Assembly: GCA_038210135.1 (NCBI GenBank)
Contig: JBBQWZ010000069.1
Location: forward strand, 1-12,292
DNA length: 12,292 nt
Direction: 5' to 3'
Origin: JBBQWZ01 sp038210135
GTDB taxonomy: Bacteria > Acidobacteriota > Terriglobia > Bryobacterales > Bryobacteraceae
The position numbers and the translations under genes are program-made. Below, piece after piece: positions 1 to 6,298 of the stretch (positions within the stretch are counted from its first letter, which is position 1; each line of letters starts with the position of its first letter). The notes under the pieces were generated by a model. It was given only the letters and a program-made list of their open reading frames with translations. It did no database searches and was not told where the DNA came from.

Positions 1-4
1 TCAG

Positions 5-97
5 TCCACCGTGGCAAGCGTCGATCGCGGACAGCCCACTAGTGCTCTGACCGGTAATCAATGTCCCCGGGCTGACGCCCGGCGTTCTAACCCCGCC
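5..97. repeat. 93-bp direct repeat, copy 1
   Basis: This segment is identical base for base to 123-215 (offset 118 bp); the match stops at 98/216 on the right and at 4/122 on the left. Near its right end it holds a perfect hairpin with arms CCGGGC (67-72) and GCCCGG (77-82) around a TGAC loop. It ends in CCCCGCC, which begins a second stem-loop that differs between the two copies. The element lies downstream of the toxin-antitoxin pair, contains no convincing ORF, and looks like a REP-like, GC-rich intergenic repeat. Confidence 0.9.
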
Positions 98-119
98 CGT
101 AAGGTCGGGGACTCTTTTT
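91..119 (+). terminator. Hairpin plus T-tract, possible intrinsic terminator
   Basis: CCCCG (91-95) pairs with CGGGG (106-110). Inside, CC (97-98) pairs with GG (103-104) around a GTAA loop, with one C/T mismatch between the two helices. The hairpin is followed by ACTCTTTTTC, a five-T run. Read on the plus strand this has the shape of a rho-independent terminator for a transcript entering from the left of the window. It could equally be just the variable half of the repeat unit; the stem is short. Confidence 0.4.
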
Positions 120-122
120 CAC

Positions 123-215
123 TCCACCGTGGCAAGCGTCGATCGCGGACAGCCCACTAGTGCTCTGACCGGTAATCAATGTCCCCGGGCTGACGCCCGG
201 CGTTCTAACCCCGCC
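123..215. repeat. 93-bp direct repeat, copy 2
   Basis: Exact second copy of 5-97, with the same internal hairpin (arms 185-190 and 195-200). The sequence following it differs from copy 1: here CCGCCG (211-216) pairs perfectly with CGGCGG (221-226) around a GTTA loop, with no T-tract after it. Both copies therefore end in a hairpin, but the right-hand stems are built from different bases. That suggests the structure is retained while its sequence drifts. The remaining bases up to the toxin stop at 273 show nothing further. Confidence 0.9.
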
Positions 216-272
216 GGTTACGGCGGAGATCCTTTCGATCCGAATCACGCGGTCATTACGACTAGTTGGCCC

Positions 273-542
273 CTATCCGTCATAGTGGGTCCACATCCGA
301 AGCACCTTTGCCGTTCGCTCTTCTCGAAGCACTTGATACACCAAGCGATGCTGGATGTTGATCCGCCGCGAGTACGTTCCCGCCAAGTCGCCGACCAACT
401 TCTCAAAAGGCGGGGGAGATGGAAGCGGGTTTGTTCTTAGAATTTCCAGAAGCCACTCAACTTGTAGACGTAAGCCAGCCCGCGAAATTCGCTGGGCGTC
501 CTTGCGGGCATGCTTCGTGAAAACGAGGTTCCAGGGTGCCAA
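273..542 (-). CDS. yoeB: YoeB/Txe-family toxin (mRNA interferase)
   Basis: This is a predicted 89-residue type II toxin that cleaves mRNA in the ribosomal A site. The family landmarks are present: W-x-L-V-F-T-K near the start, Glu47 in the PPFEKL stretch, SRRI (58-61), QHRLVY (64-69, with Arg66), and a terminal His86-Tyr87. These correspond to Glu46, Arg65 and His83-Tyr84 of E. coli YoeB, so the active site looks intact. There is no ATG in frame. The only sensible start is TTG at 542, two codons after the antitoxin stop and in the same frame; an ATG at 549 overlaps that stop but is out of frame. No strong ribosome binding site is visible, so translation probably depends on coupling to the antitoxin. 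Length is close to the 84 residues of the E. coli protein. Confidence 0.9.
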   Translation of the reverse strand: MAPWNLVFTKHARKDAQRISRAGLRLQVEWLLEILRTNPLPSPPPFEKLVGDLAGTYSRRINIQHRLVYQVLREERTAKVLRMWTHYDG

Positions 543-548
543 TTGGCA

Positions 549-797
549 TCACCAGCCAGGCGTCTTTGCGCATTTATCCATCGGCGTCTTGAGCCCTTCC
601 CGGATCGATTCCCGCATGCCGGGAATGGACAATAAGTACAACGTCTCTTGAATCGCTCGCCAATCGTCTTCCGAAACCAGGACCCCGTTTGCGCGCTTCC
701 CTGTAATTAGGATCGGCTCGTGCGAATCTGCGGTTTCGTTCAAAAGATTGTACAAATCCGCCCGCGCTTCGCTGGTGGCGATGACTCGCCTCGACAT
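549..797 (-). CDS. yefM: YefM/Phd-family antitoxin
   Basis: An 82-residue antitoxin that should bind and neutralise the YoeB-like toxin encoded immediately downstream and repress the shared promoter. The N-terminal Phd/YefM DNA-binding fold is recognisable: R-x-x-L-Y-N-L-L-N (13-21), a central PILITG strand, then GVLVSEDDW (38-46). The linker ETLYLLSIPGM (51-61) is the usual YefM hallmark, and the remaining tail is the likely toxin-binding part. The ATG at 797 has only a weak AGG two bases upstream. Antitoxin before toxin, with a few bases between them, is the standard order. The pair sits alone between an array of repeats and an unrelated hydrolase, as is common for acquired toxin-antitoxin modules. 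Confidence 0.9.
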   Translation of the reverse strand: MSRRVIATSEARADLYNLLNETADSHEPILITGKRANGVLVSEDDWRAIQETLYLLSIPGMRESIREGLKTPMDKCAKTPGW

Positions 798-811
798 ACC
801 TAAAATCGTGC

Positions 812-825
812 GCGTTTACGTACGC
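812..825. promoter_or_regulatory. Possible operator of the toxin-antitoxin pair
   Basis: The 37-bp gap before the antitoxin start contains GCGT (812-815) and ACGC (822-825) as inverted arms, with a CGTACG palindrome (819-824) inside. YefM-YoeB complexes autoregulate through palindromes just upstream of yefM, so the position fits. The arms are only 4 bp and differ from the TGTACA core known from E. coli, so this is tentative. Confidence 0.22.
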
Positions 826-834
826 ATTAGCAAC

Positions 835-2640
835 TCAGTTCGCCTCCACCGCCAGAACCACATGCGACGGATACCGCTTCGACCGGTATACCCGCTGCGT
901 CGCCTTCTTGTAATCCGATTCCGCGGCCTCGTAAATATTCGGCACGAACGACTGTGGATTGCGATCGATCACGGGAAACCATGAACTCTGGATCTGCACC
1001 ATAATGCGATGCCCCTTCAGAAAACGGTGACAGTGGGTCAGCAGATCCAGCGTGTATTCGGTGACCTCATTCGGCTTCACCGCCTTCGGCCTTTCCAGAC
1101 TCTCCCGGAACCGCGCCCGCAGCACGTCCGCCGCGATCATCAATTGATAGCCGCCCATCGCCGGGTCTTTCGCATACACATCCGGATACACATCGATCAG
1201 CTTCACGATCCAGTCGGAATCCGTGCCCGAAGTCGACGCGAAGAACTTTGCCAGCACCTGGCCCGCAATCGAAATATCTTCCGTCAGCGGTTCCGTCACA
1301 AAACTCAACACGTCCGGACGCCCGTCCACGAAACGCTGGTCGTCCGCGTGCCATGTGGTCCAGCCAGGCCCCTGATACGTGGGCGGAATCGGCCTCTGCC
1401 GATACGGCACCGGACGCGCCGGATCCGACACATACTCATCGAACGCCCTACCCGTCTCTTCGGGAGCCTTGAACAACAGCTTCCCCGACGGCTGCAAATA
1501 AATCCCCTGCTTGCTGATGTTCTTCCTAGGCGGCCAGGCGTCGTACGACTTCCACTCATTCGATCCGGTCTGAAACATCAGCGCCTCGGGAAAGTTCCCC
1601 TTGCCCTGATCCTTCAGCCAATACGCAAACCACGGCGCCTGGATATTCTCCCGAAAATGCTTCGCCGTCTCGCTCCCGAAATCGATCTTGCCCAGCGTCT
1701 TGCCGTCGCTCCGTGCCCATCCGCCGTGATTCCAGGGACCCGCCACGAGGAAATTCTTATGCCGCGTATCCGTCTTCTCCGCCTCTTCATACAACCGGAT
1801 CGGGCCGAAGAAATCCTCCTGATCGAACCATCCCGCAACATGCAATTGCGACACCGTGATGTTCTTCAGATGCTGCGGCAGATTGTATTTCTTCCAGAAC
1901 GCATCGTAATTCGGATGCGTCACGAAGTTGTTCCAGGTCGGCCGCGCGCCATCCAAATACTTCTTGTTCGCGTTCTTCAACGGACCCAGCCGCAAATACC
2001 AATCGAACGTGTCGTAGGTATCAAACTTGAAATCGTGATTCTCTTTTCCCGTCTCCATCATCGACGCGTACTCGAACCCATAGCTCAAACGGAACGCCCC
2101 GTTGTGATGAAAATCGTCGTTCCAAAAGATGTCCGCCGGAGATGCCTGCTCCGAAGCCGCCTTCAGCGCCGGATGCGGATCGATCGTCGCCATCACCGTC
2201 AGAAATCCGCCATACGAAATCCCAAACATTCCGACGCGCCCATTATTCGCTGGAACGTTTTTCACCAGCCACTCGATCGTGTCGTACGTGTCGGTCGATT
2301 CGTCGATCGCCTTCTTGTCGCGATGATCCACCAGCGGCCGGTTCATCGAAAATTCGCCCTCTGATTTGTAGCGCCCGCGAATATCCTGAAACACGAACAG
2401 GTAGCCTTCCTTTACCAGTTCGACGTACGGACCCTTCAGCGAAACCTCAGGCTTGATCCCGTACGGCGTGCGCTGCATCAGCAACGGCAGGGCTCCGGCG
2501 GGCTTCGACGTATCCCGCCAAATCTCCGTATGTAGCCGGACCCCGTCGCGCATCGGAACCAATGCGTCCTGGTGCTCCCAGGTCTGCGCCCCGAGTGCCG
2601 CAGCCATCGCGAAGAATAAAAACCAGCGTGTTGTGAGCAT
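835..2640 (-). CDS. Exported CocE/NonD-family serine hydrolase (X-Pro dipeptidyl-peptidase/acylase-like)
   Basis: An alpha/beta hydrolase of the CocE/NonD (S15-like) superfamily. Members cleave esters, amides or X-Pro peptides, so the substrate cannot be fixed from sequence. Numbering from ATG 2640 gives 601 residues; the TTG codon just before it adds only one residue and is unlikely. A hydrophobic leader ends with a signal-peptidase-like LGAQ, so the protein should be secreted or periplasmic. The nucleophile is Ser142 in GISYGG; the other triad residues are Asp273 (AGWFDQED) and His305 (GPWNHGG). From about residue 330 the chain continues into the C-terminal jelly-roll domain typical of the family, including DVLSFVTEPL and VKLIDVYPD. 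The gene is divergent from the M20 gene at 2700; with the two M20 genes it suggests a local peptide or amide degradation theme. Length is normal and no damage is seen. Confidence 0.93.
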   Translation of the reverse strand: MLTTRWFLFFAMAAALGAQTWEHQDALVPMRDGVRLHTEIWRDTSKPAGALPLLMQRTPYGIKPEVSLKGPYVELVKEGYLFVFQDIRGRYKSEGEFSMNRPLVDHRDKKAIDESTDTYDTIEWLVKNVPANNGRVGMFGISYGGFLTVMATIDPHPALKAASEQASPADIFWNDDFHHNGAFRLSYGFEYASMMETGKENHDFKFDTYDTFDWYLRLGPLKNANKKYLDGARPTWNNFVTHPNYDAFWKKYNLPQHLKNITVSQLHVAGWFDQEDFFGPIRLYEEAEKTDTRHKNFLVAGPWNHGGWARSDGKTLGKIDFGSETAKHFRENIQAPWFAYWLKDQGKGNFPEALMFQTGSNEWKSYDAWPPRKNISKQGIYLQPSGKLLFKAPEETGRAFDEYVSDPARPVPYRQRPIPPTYQGPGWTTWHADDQRFVDGRPDVLSFVTEPLTEDISIAGQVLAKFFASTSGTDSDWIVKLIDVYPDVYAKDPAMGGYQLMIAADVLRARFRESLERPKAVKPNEVTEYTLDLLTHCHRFLKGHRIMVQIQSSWFPVIDRNPQSFVPNIYEAAESDYKKATQRVYRSKRYPSHVVLAVEAN

Positions 2641-2655
2641 CAAATCAACAGCAAG

Positions 2656-2684
2656 TTAACACATCCTCAATGTACGCATATGCT
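2656..2684 (+). promoter_or_regulatory. Sigma70-like promoter for the plus-strand M20 gene
   Basis: TTAACA (2656-2661) matches five of six -35 positions. It lies exactly 17 bp from TATGCT (2679-2684), which matches four of six -10 positions. Transcription would start near 2691-2692. That excludes the ATG at 2670 and leaves the ATG at 2700 with a leader of only about eight bases. The site sits in the short gap between two divergent genes. No comparably good site was found for the minus-strand hydrolase. Confidence 0.45.
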
Positions 2685-2699
2685 ATTCTCCGCACGTTC

Positions 2700-3974
2700 A
2701 TGCAAATTCGGAGTCGCGCCGAGCAATCCGTCGTCGAACGTCTCGACTCGATGGTCGAAGAGTTCGTCGCGTTCACCCAGGATCTGGTCCGCATCCCCAC
2801 CGTGAATCCGCCCGGCGAGGCCTATCCTGAGTGCGCCTACTTCATCGGATCGCGGCTCCGCGACTTCGGCTACGATACCCAATTCATCGCGGCGGAAGGC
2901 TTGCCGGAACACACCGCGAAGCATCCGCGCGTCAACGTCATCGGCCACCTCCAAGGCACAACCGCCCGCCCGCTGCTCCACTTCAACGGACACTTCGACG
3001 TCGTGCCCGCCGGTTCCGGCTGGACCCACGATCCCTTCGCCGCCGTAATCCAAGACGGAAAAATCTTTGGCCGCGGAACTTCCGATCAGAAAGCCGGAAT
3101 CGCCGCCTCGATCTACGCCGTCGAAGCCATCCGCCGCACCGGAATCGAACTTCACGGCGCGATCGAACAGAGCGGAACCGTCGACGAAGAGAGCGGCGGC
3201 TTCGCCGGAGTCGCCTATCTCGCCGAGCGCGGCTACATCCATCGCGACCGCACCGATTACGTCATCATTACGGAACCGCTCGGCGTCGGTCGCATTTGCC
3301 TCGGCCATCGCGGAGTGTATTGGCTGAAGGTCGCAACGCTCGGCCGCATGGCCCACGGCAGCATGCCGTTCCTTGGCGTCAACGCGATTTCGAAGATGGC
3401 GGCCTTCCTGCACAAACTCGAAACCCGCCTCAAGCCGGACCTCTTCGAGCGCATCACGCAAATGCCGGTTGAGCCGCCCGAGGCCCGTCGTGCCTCGCTG
3501 AATTTCAATTCGATTTCCGGAGGCCAGCCCGAAAGTGGAATGCAGACTCCCTGCGTCGCCGATCTCTGCGAAGCCATCCTCGACCGCCGGTTCCTGCTCG
3601 AAGAACGCTTCGAGGACGTCCGCGGAGAGATCCTCGCTCTGCTCGATGAACTCGCAGCCCACGATCCGGATTTCCGCTACGAAACCCAGGATCTGATGAC
3701 CGTCTATCCCGTGCAGACCGACCGCGCATGCCGCCTCGTCCGCGACGTCTCTTCCGCCATTCAAGACGTCCTCGGCTTCGAGCCGCCGCTCATCGCCAGC
3801 CCCGGAACCTACGATCAAAAGCACGTCATGCGCATGGGCCTCGTCGACCAGTGCATCGCCTACGGACCCGGCCTCCTGCACATCTCCCATCAGCCCGACG
3901 AATACTGCATCATCGACGACATCGTGCATGCCGCGAAGGTAATGGCGCTGACCGCGATGCGGCTTCTCAGTTAG
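2700..3974 (+). CDS. Cytosolic M20 metallohydrolase, ArgE/DapE type
   Basis: A two-zinc M20 family amidohydrolase of the acetylornithine deacetylase/succinyl-diaminopimelate desuccinylase group, 424 residues from ATG 2700. An ATG at 2670 would add ten residues but lies upstream of the predicted transcription start. Metal ligands and catalytic residues are in place: His98 and Asp100 in GHFDVVPAG, bridging Asp129 in GTSDQKAG, Glu163/Glu164 in VDEESGG, Glu192 in ITEPLG, and a C-terminal His397 in SHQPDEY. The dimerisation domain begins around residue 205 with a GRMAHGSMP loop. There is no signal peptide, so it acts in the cytoplasm. Whether it is truly ArgE, DapE or a general deacylase or dipeptidase cannot be told; no arginine or lysine pathway genes are adjacent. 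It is the only plus-strand gene and converges with the operon ending at 4032. Confidence 0.92.
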   Translation: MQIRSRAEQSVVERLDSMVEEFVAFTQDLVRIPTVNPPGEAYPECAYFIGSRLRDFGYDTQFIAAEGLPEHTAKHPRVNVIGHLQGTTARPLLHFNGHFDVVPAGSGWTHDPFAAVIQDGKIFGRGTSDQKAGIAASIYAVEAIRRTGIELHGAIEQSGTVDEESGGFAGVAYLAERGYIHRDRTDYVIITEPLGVGRICLGHRGVYWLKVATLGRMAHGSMPFLGVNAISKMAAFLHKLETRLKPDLFERITQMPVEPPEARRASLNFNSISGGQPESGMQTPCVADLCEAILDRRFLLEERFEDVRGEILALLDELAAHDPDFRYETQDLMTVYPVQTDRACRLVRDVSSAIQDVLGFEPPLIASPGTYDQKHVMRMGLVDQCIAYGPGLLHISHQPDEYCIIDDIVHAAKVMALTAMRLLS

Positions 3975-3977
3975 AAA

Positions 3978-3998
3978 GCCCCATGTAACGCAAGGGGC
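3978..3998 (-). terminator. Weak hairpin between convergent genes
   Basis: GCCCC (3978-3982) pairs with GGGGC (3994-3998) around an 11-base loop. Read on the minus strand it is followed by TTTCT, so it may end the six-gene minus-strand operon. On the plus strand it begins four bases after the M20 stop but lacks a T-tract. The stem is short and the loop large. Confidence 0.3.
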
Positions 3999-4004
3999 AC
4001 AAAA

Positions 4005-4027
4005 GTGGCATAGACCTCCGGTCTGTG
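4005..4027. repeat. 23-bp intergenic repeat, copy A
   Basis: These 23 bases are identical to 9752-9774, and AAAA precedes both copies. The core AGACC-TCC-GGTCT (4012-4024) is an inverted repeat with a 5-bp stem. The copy begins five bases past the stop of the minus-strand M20 gene at 4032. The second copy lies in the same orientation downstream of another minus-strand stop, which suggests a 3'-end-associated dispersed element. Confidence 0.8.
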
Positions 4028-4031
4028 CGAA

Positions 4032-5351
4032 TCAATATTCCGACCGCAGTACCTCTAAATAAATCCGCAAACCCTTGTGAAACTCCGCAATCGGAATCCG
4101 CTCCTCGTCGCTGTGCATGGTCGCGACCGTCTTCAAATCCAGAACCATCGGAATGAATCCATACGCGACAACCCCTTTTTTGCGAAGATTCACAGCGTCC
4201 GTGCCATATGGAACCAGCATCGGCGTGACCACTGCGCCCGGATTCGCATTGCCGATCGCCTTCTGGATCGCCGCGAACAACGGAGTATCGCTTCGCGAAG
4301 AACCCGCGTCCGCCGACGTCGACATAATCTCGACCGTCACCCGCGGATCGTTAATCCGCGCCTTGATCTCCGACAGAAACTCCGCTGAATTTACTCCTGG
4401 CAACAGCCGGCAATCGAACATCGCCTCCGACGTCGACGGAATCACGTTCGGCTTCAACGGCGTACCCACGCCCGCCGATAGCGTCGTCAACGAAATCGTA
4501 TTCCTCTGAATCGCGTTGAGGAATTTGTTGTCCGCCAGCGGACCGCCCGCCGCCGCCTTCATCGCCTCCACCGTCGCGTTCGGTTTCACCGCAGCGCCGA
4601 ATTCCAACGCCTTCTCGATCGCCCGAATCAGAATCATGTTTGCGTTGTCCGGAATCGGCTGCGAACCATGCCCCGCCGTCCCCTTCGCGCGCATTTTCAA
4701 CCACAGGATCTGCTTCTCGCCCACCGCGATTCCGTACATCAGCTTTCCCGGAGCGATGGCATCCCGCGAACCCATGCCGCCTTCATCCAATACATATTCG
4801 GGATCGAATTCCGCGCCGTGATTCTCGAGCATCCACTTGATTCCGCGCGCGCCGCTGCTCTCCTCGTCCGACGTGCACACCATCACGATGTCGCGCGGCG
4901 GCACGATTCCCAGCCGCTTCATCGTCACCAGCGCCATCAACTGCATCACGCCGACGCCCTTCATATCCAGCGTTCCGCGGCCCCAGATGAATCCGTCTTT
5001 GATCAGCCCGCCAAAAGGATCGACGCTCCATGCCTTTCGATCCACCGGCACGACGTCGAAATGATTCAGCAGCAAGAGCGGCTTCTTCGACGAATCGCGT
5101 CCCTTCAACCGGACCATCAAATTCGTTTGCTGCGCCGGACCTGCCAGGTAGACTTTCGGCGACAACCCGGCACTTTCGAGCTCCTTCTTGAACAGCTCCG
5201 CCGCCGCCCGCGTGTCCGACGGCGGATTCGTCGTGTCGATCCGCACATAGGTCTGCAGAAATTCGAGCGCATGCTTTTCGAGCGCCGGCCAATCCGGTTC
5301 CGCCGCCAACGCGCATCCACTCAAGGCCAAAACCGCGACCAATAATTTCAT
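4032..5351 (-). CDS. Exported M20-family metallopeptidase
   Basis: A 439-residue M20/M25/M40-type zinc peptidase, probably a carboxypeptidase or dipeptidase. The leader MKLLVAVLALSGCALA contains a lipobox-like LSGC with Cys13 and, alternatively, an ALA-A signal peptidase I site, so it is exported and may be a lipoprotein. Catalytic and metal residues are complete: His97 and Asp99 in NHFDVVP, Asp129 in GTLDMKG, Glu163/Glu164 in SDEESSG, Asp189/Glu190 in LDEGG, and His413 in ATMHSDEE. The dimerisation domain loop GTAGHGSQP contains His228. It is the last gene of the operon and its ATG overlaps the stop of the kinase gene by 4 bp, which implies translational coupling. It is clearly distinct from the cytosolic M20 protein at 2700. 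Its position after a sugar kinase suggests use of peptide moieties released in the periplasm, but this is inference. Confidence 0.92.
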   Translation of the reverse strand: MKLLVAVLALSGCALAAEPDWPALEKHALEFLQTYVRIDTTNPPSDTRAAAELFKKELESAGLSPKVYLAGPAQQTNLMVRLKGRDSSKKPLLLLNHFDVVPVDRKAWSVDPFGGLIKDGFIWGRGTLDMKGVGVMQLMALVTMKRLGIVPPRDIVMVCTSDEESSGARGIKWMLENHGAEFDPEYVLDEGGMGSRDAIAPGKLMYGIAVGEKQILWLKMRAKGTAGHGSQPIPDNANMILIRAIEKALEFGAAVKPNATVEAMKAAAGGPLADNKFLNAIQRNTISLTTLSAGVGTPLKPNVIPSTSEAMFDCRLLPGVNSAEFLSEIKARINDPRVTVEIMSTSADAGSSRSDTPLFAAIQKAIGNANPGAVVTPMLVPYGTDAVNLRKKGVVAYGFIPMVLDLKTVATMHSDEERIPIAEFHKGLRIYLEVLRSEY

Positions 5352-6298
5352 TTCTTTTCCTGTTCCGGCAGGTGCGATAGCGTCACCGCGTAACCCGCCA
5401 GTCTGTATGCCTCGAGCAATGCGCCCGCTGCCGGTTCAAAAGCCGGCGGACCCGCTATGTTCCCATCCATCATGTCCACCAGCGACTCGAACCGGTGCCG
5501 CAACAATTCGCTCCGGAACACGCCGCCGATCCAACTCACCCGCGCCGGTTCATGATCGATGAACAATTGTTTGCGCACCGATTCCGCCAGCGCCGCCAAC
5601 TCCAACGCCGCCGACTGCAGAATTTCTCGCGCTACCGCATCGCCCTCAATCGCCCCCCGATCCACCAGCTTCGCGAATCCAGCGATGCGTGGCCGGTCGA
5701 ACGCCGGAGTGTAGAATCGGTGCAGCAAATCGTTCGCGTCTGTCGCGCCCGTTTCCGCCAGCAGCATTCCTCGCAGCGTCGTCTCTGGACCCCAGCCCTC
5801 TTCCATTCGCAGCGCCGCTTTCAACGCCCGCCGCGTAATGTCGAAGCCGCCGCCCTCGTCGCCGAACACGTAGCCCCAGCCACCCGCGCGCGCTGTGCGG
5901 CCTCCGGCATTTCTGCCGAACGCGATCGATCCCGTTCCGCCGATCACAATGATCCCCGGTTCGCCTTCCGTCGCGCCCGACAACGCGATCAGCGCGTCAT
6001 GTGTAACCAGCCGGTGCTCCGTCTTCAAAATCTCATCCAGCAGCGGAGCCTTATCTTCCGCGCCGCCACTAAAGCCAAAACACGCGCCGACGAAATTCGC
6101 GGCTACGCCTTCGCCGATCTGCGCCAGCGCCTGCCCGACGCACCCGCCAATCGCGCCCAGAAATCTCGTCCGCGCCTCCGGACCGCTCACGTGATTGCAA
6201 GGTCCGCCGCGCCCGTTCCCGACGATGCGTCCGTTCTCGTCGCCAATCATCGCCACCGTACTCGACTGGCCGCCGTCCACACCAAGAAACAATCTCAT
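5348..6298 (-). CDS. BadF/BadG/BcrA/BcrD-family sugar kinase (GlcNAc/MurNAc kinase-like)
   Basis: An ATPase of the ASKHA fold in the BadF/BcrA group, 316 residues from ATG 6298. A GTG further upstream would add 27 residues but would overlap the previous gene by more than 80 bp. Visible motifs in order are phosphate-1 VDGGQSST (7-14), GFSGG (75-79), THDALIALSG with Asp101, phosphate-2 GGTGS (120-124), the family signature GGWGYVFGDEGGG (139-151), and the adenosine motif IGGVF (257-261). The single-domain form with GGWGxxxGDEGSG is typical of eukaryotic-type N-acetylglucosamine kinase and of clostridial MurK, so phosphorylation of an amino sugar in the cytosol is likely. The absence of iron-sulfur cysteines argues against a dehydratase activator. 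Start and stop overlap both neighbours by ATGA, so expression is coupled to the glycosyltransferase upstream and the peptidase downstream. Confidence 0.88.
   Translation of the reverse strand: MRLFLGVDGGQSSTVAMIGDENGRIVGNGRGGPCNHVSGPEARTRFLGAIGGCVGQALAQIGEGVAANFVGACFGFSGGAEDKAPLLDEILKTEHRLVTHDALIALSGATEGEPGIIVIGGTGSIAFGRNAGGRTARAGGWGYVFGDEGGGFDITRRALKAALRMEEGWGPETTLRGMLLAETGATDANDLLHRFYTPAFDRPRIAGFAKLVDRGAIEGDAVAREILQSAALELAALAESVRKQLFIDHEPARVSWIGGVFRSELLRHRFESLVDMMDGNIAGPPAFEPAAGALLEAYRLAGYAVTLSHLPEQEKK

Noticed and set aside
1..226. CRISPR array
   Set aside because: Only two units of 93 bp, with no spacer-sized regular spacing and no cas genes nearby.
129..440. Plus-strand open frame starting in the 93-bp repeat
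   Set aside because: It runs from repeat DNA into the antisense of the toxin gene, and has no recognisable motif.
1009..2364. Long open frame (451 codons) antisense to the CocE-type hydrolase
   Set aside because: Arg/Leu/Pro/His-rich composition with no motif; the minus strand carries a full catalytic triad and signal peptide.
2667..3929. Long open frame (420 codons) antisense to the plus-strand M20 gene
   Set aside because: The opposite strand encodes a protein with complete M20 metal-binding motifs. The antisense product is Asp/Gly/Val-rich without motifs, as expected from GC-biased codon use.
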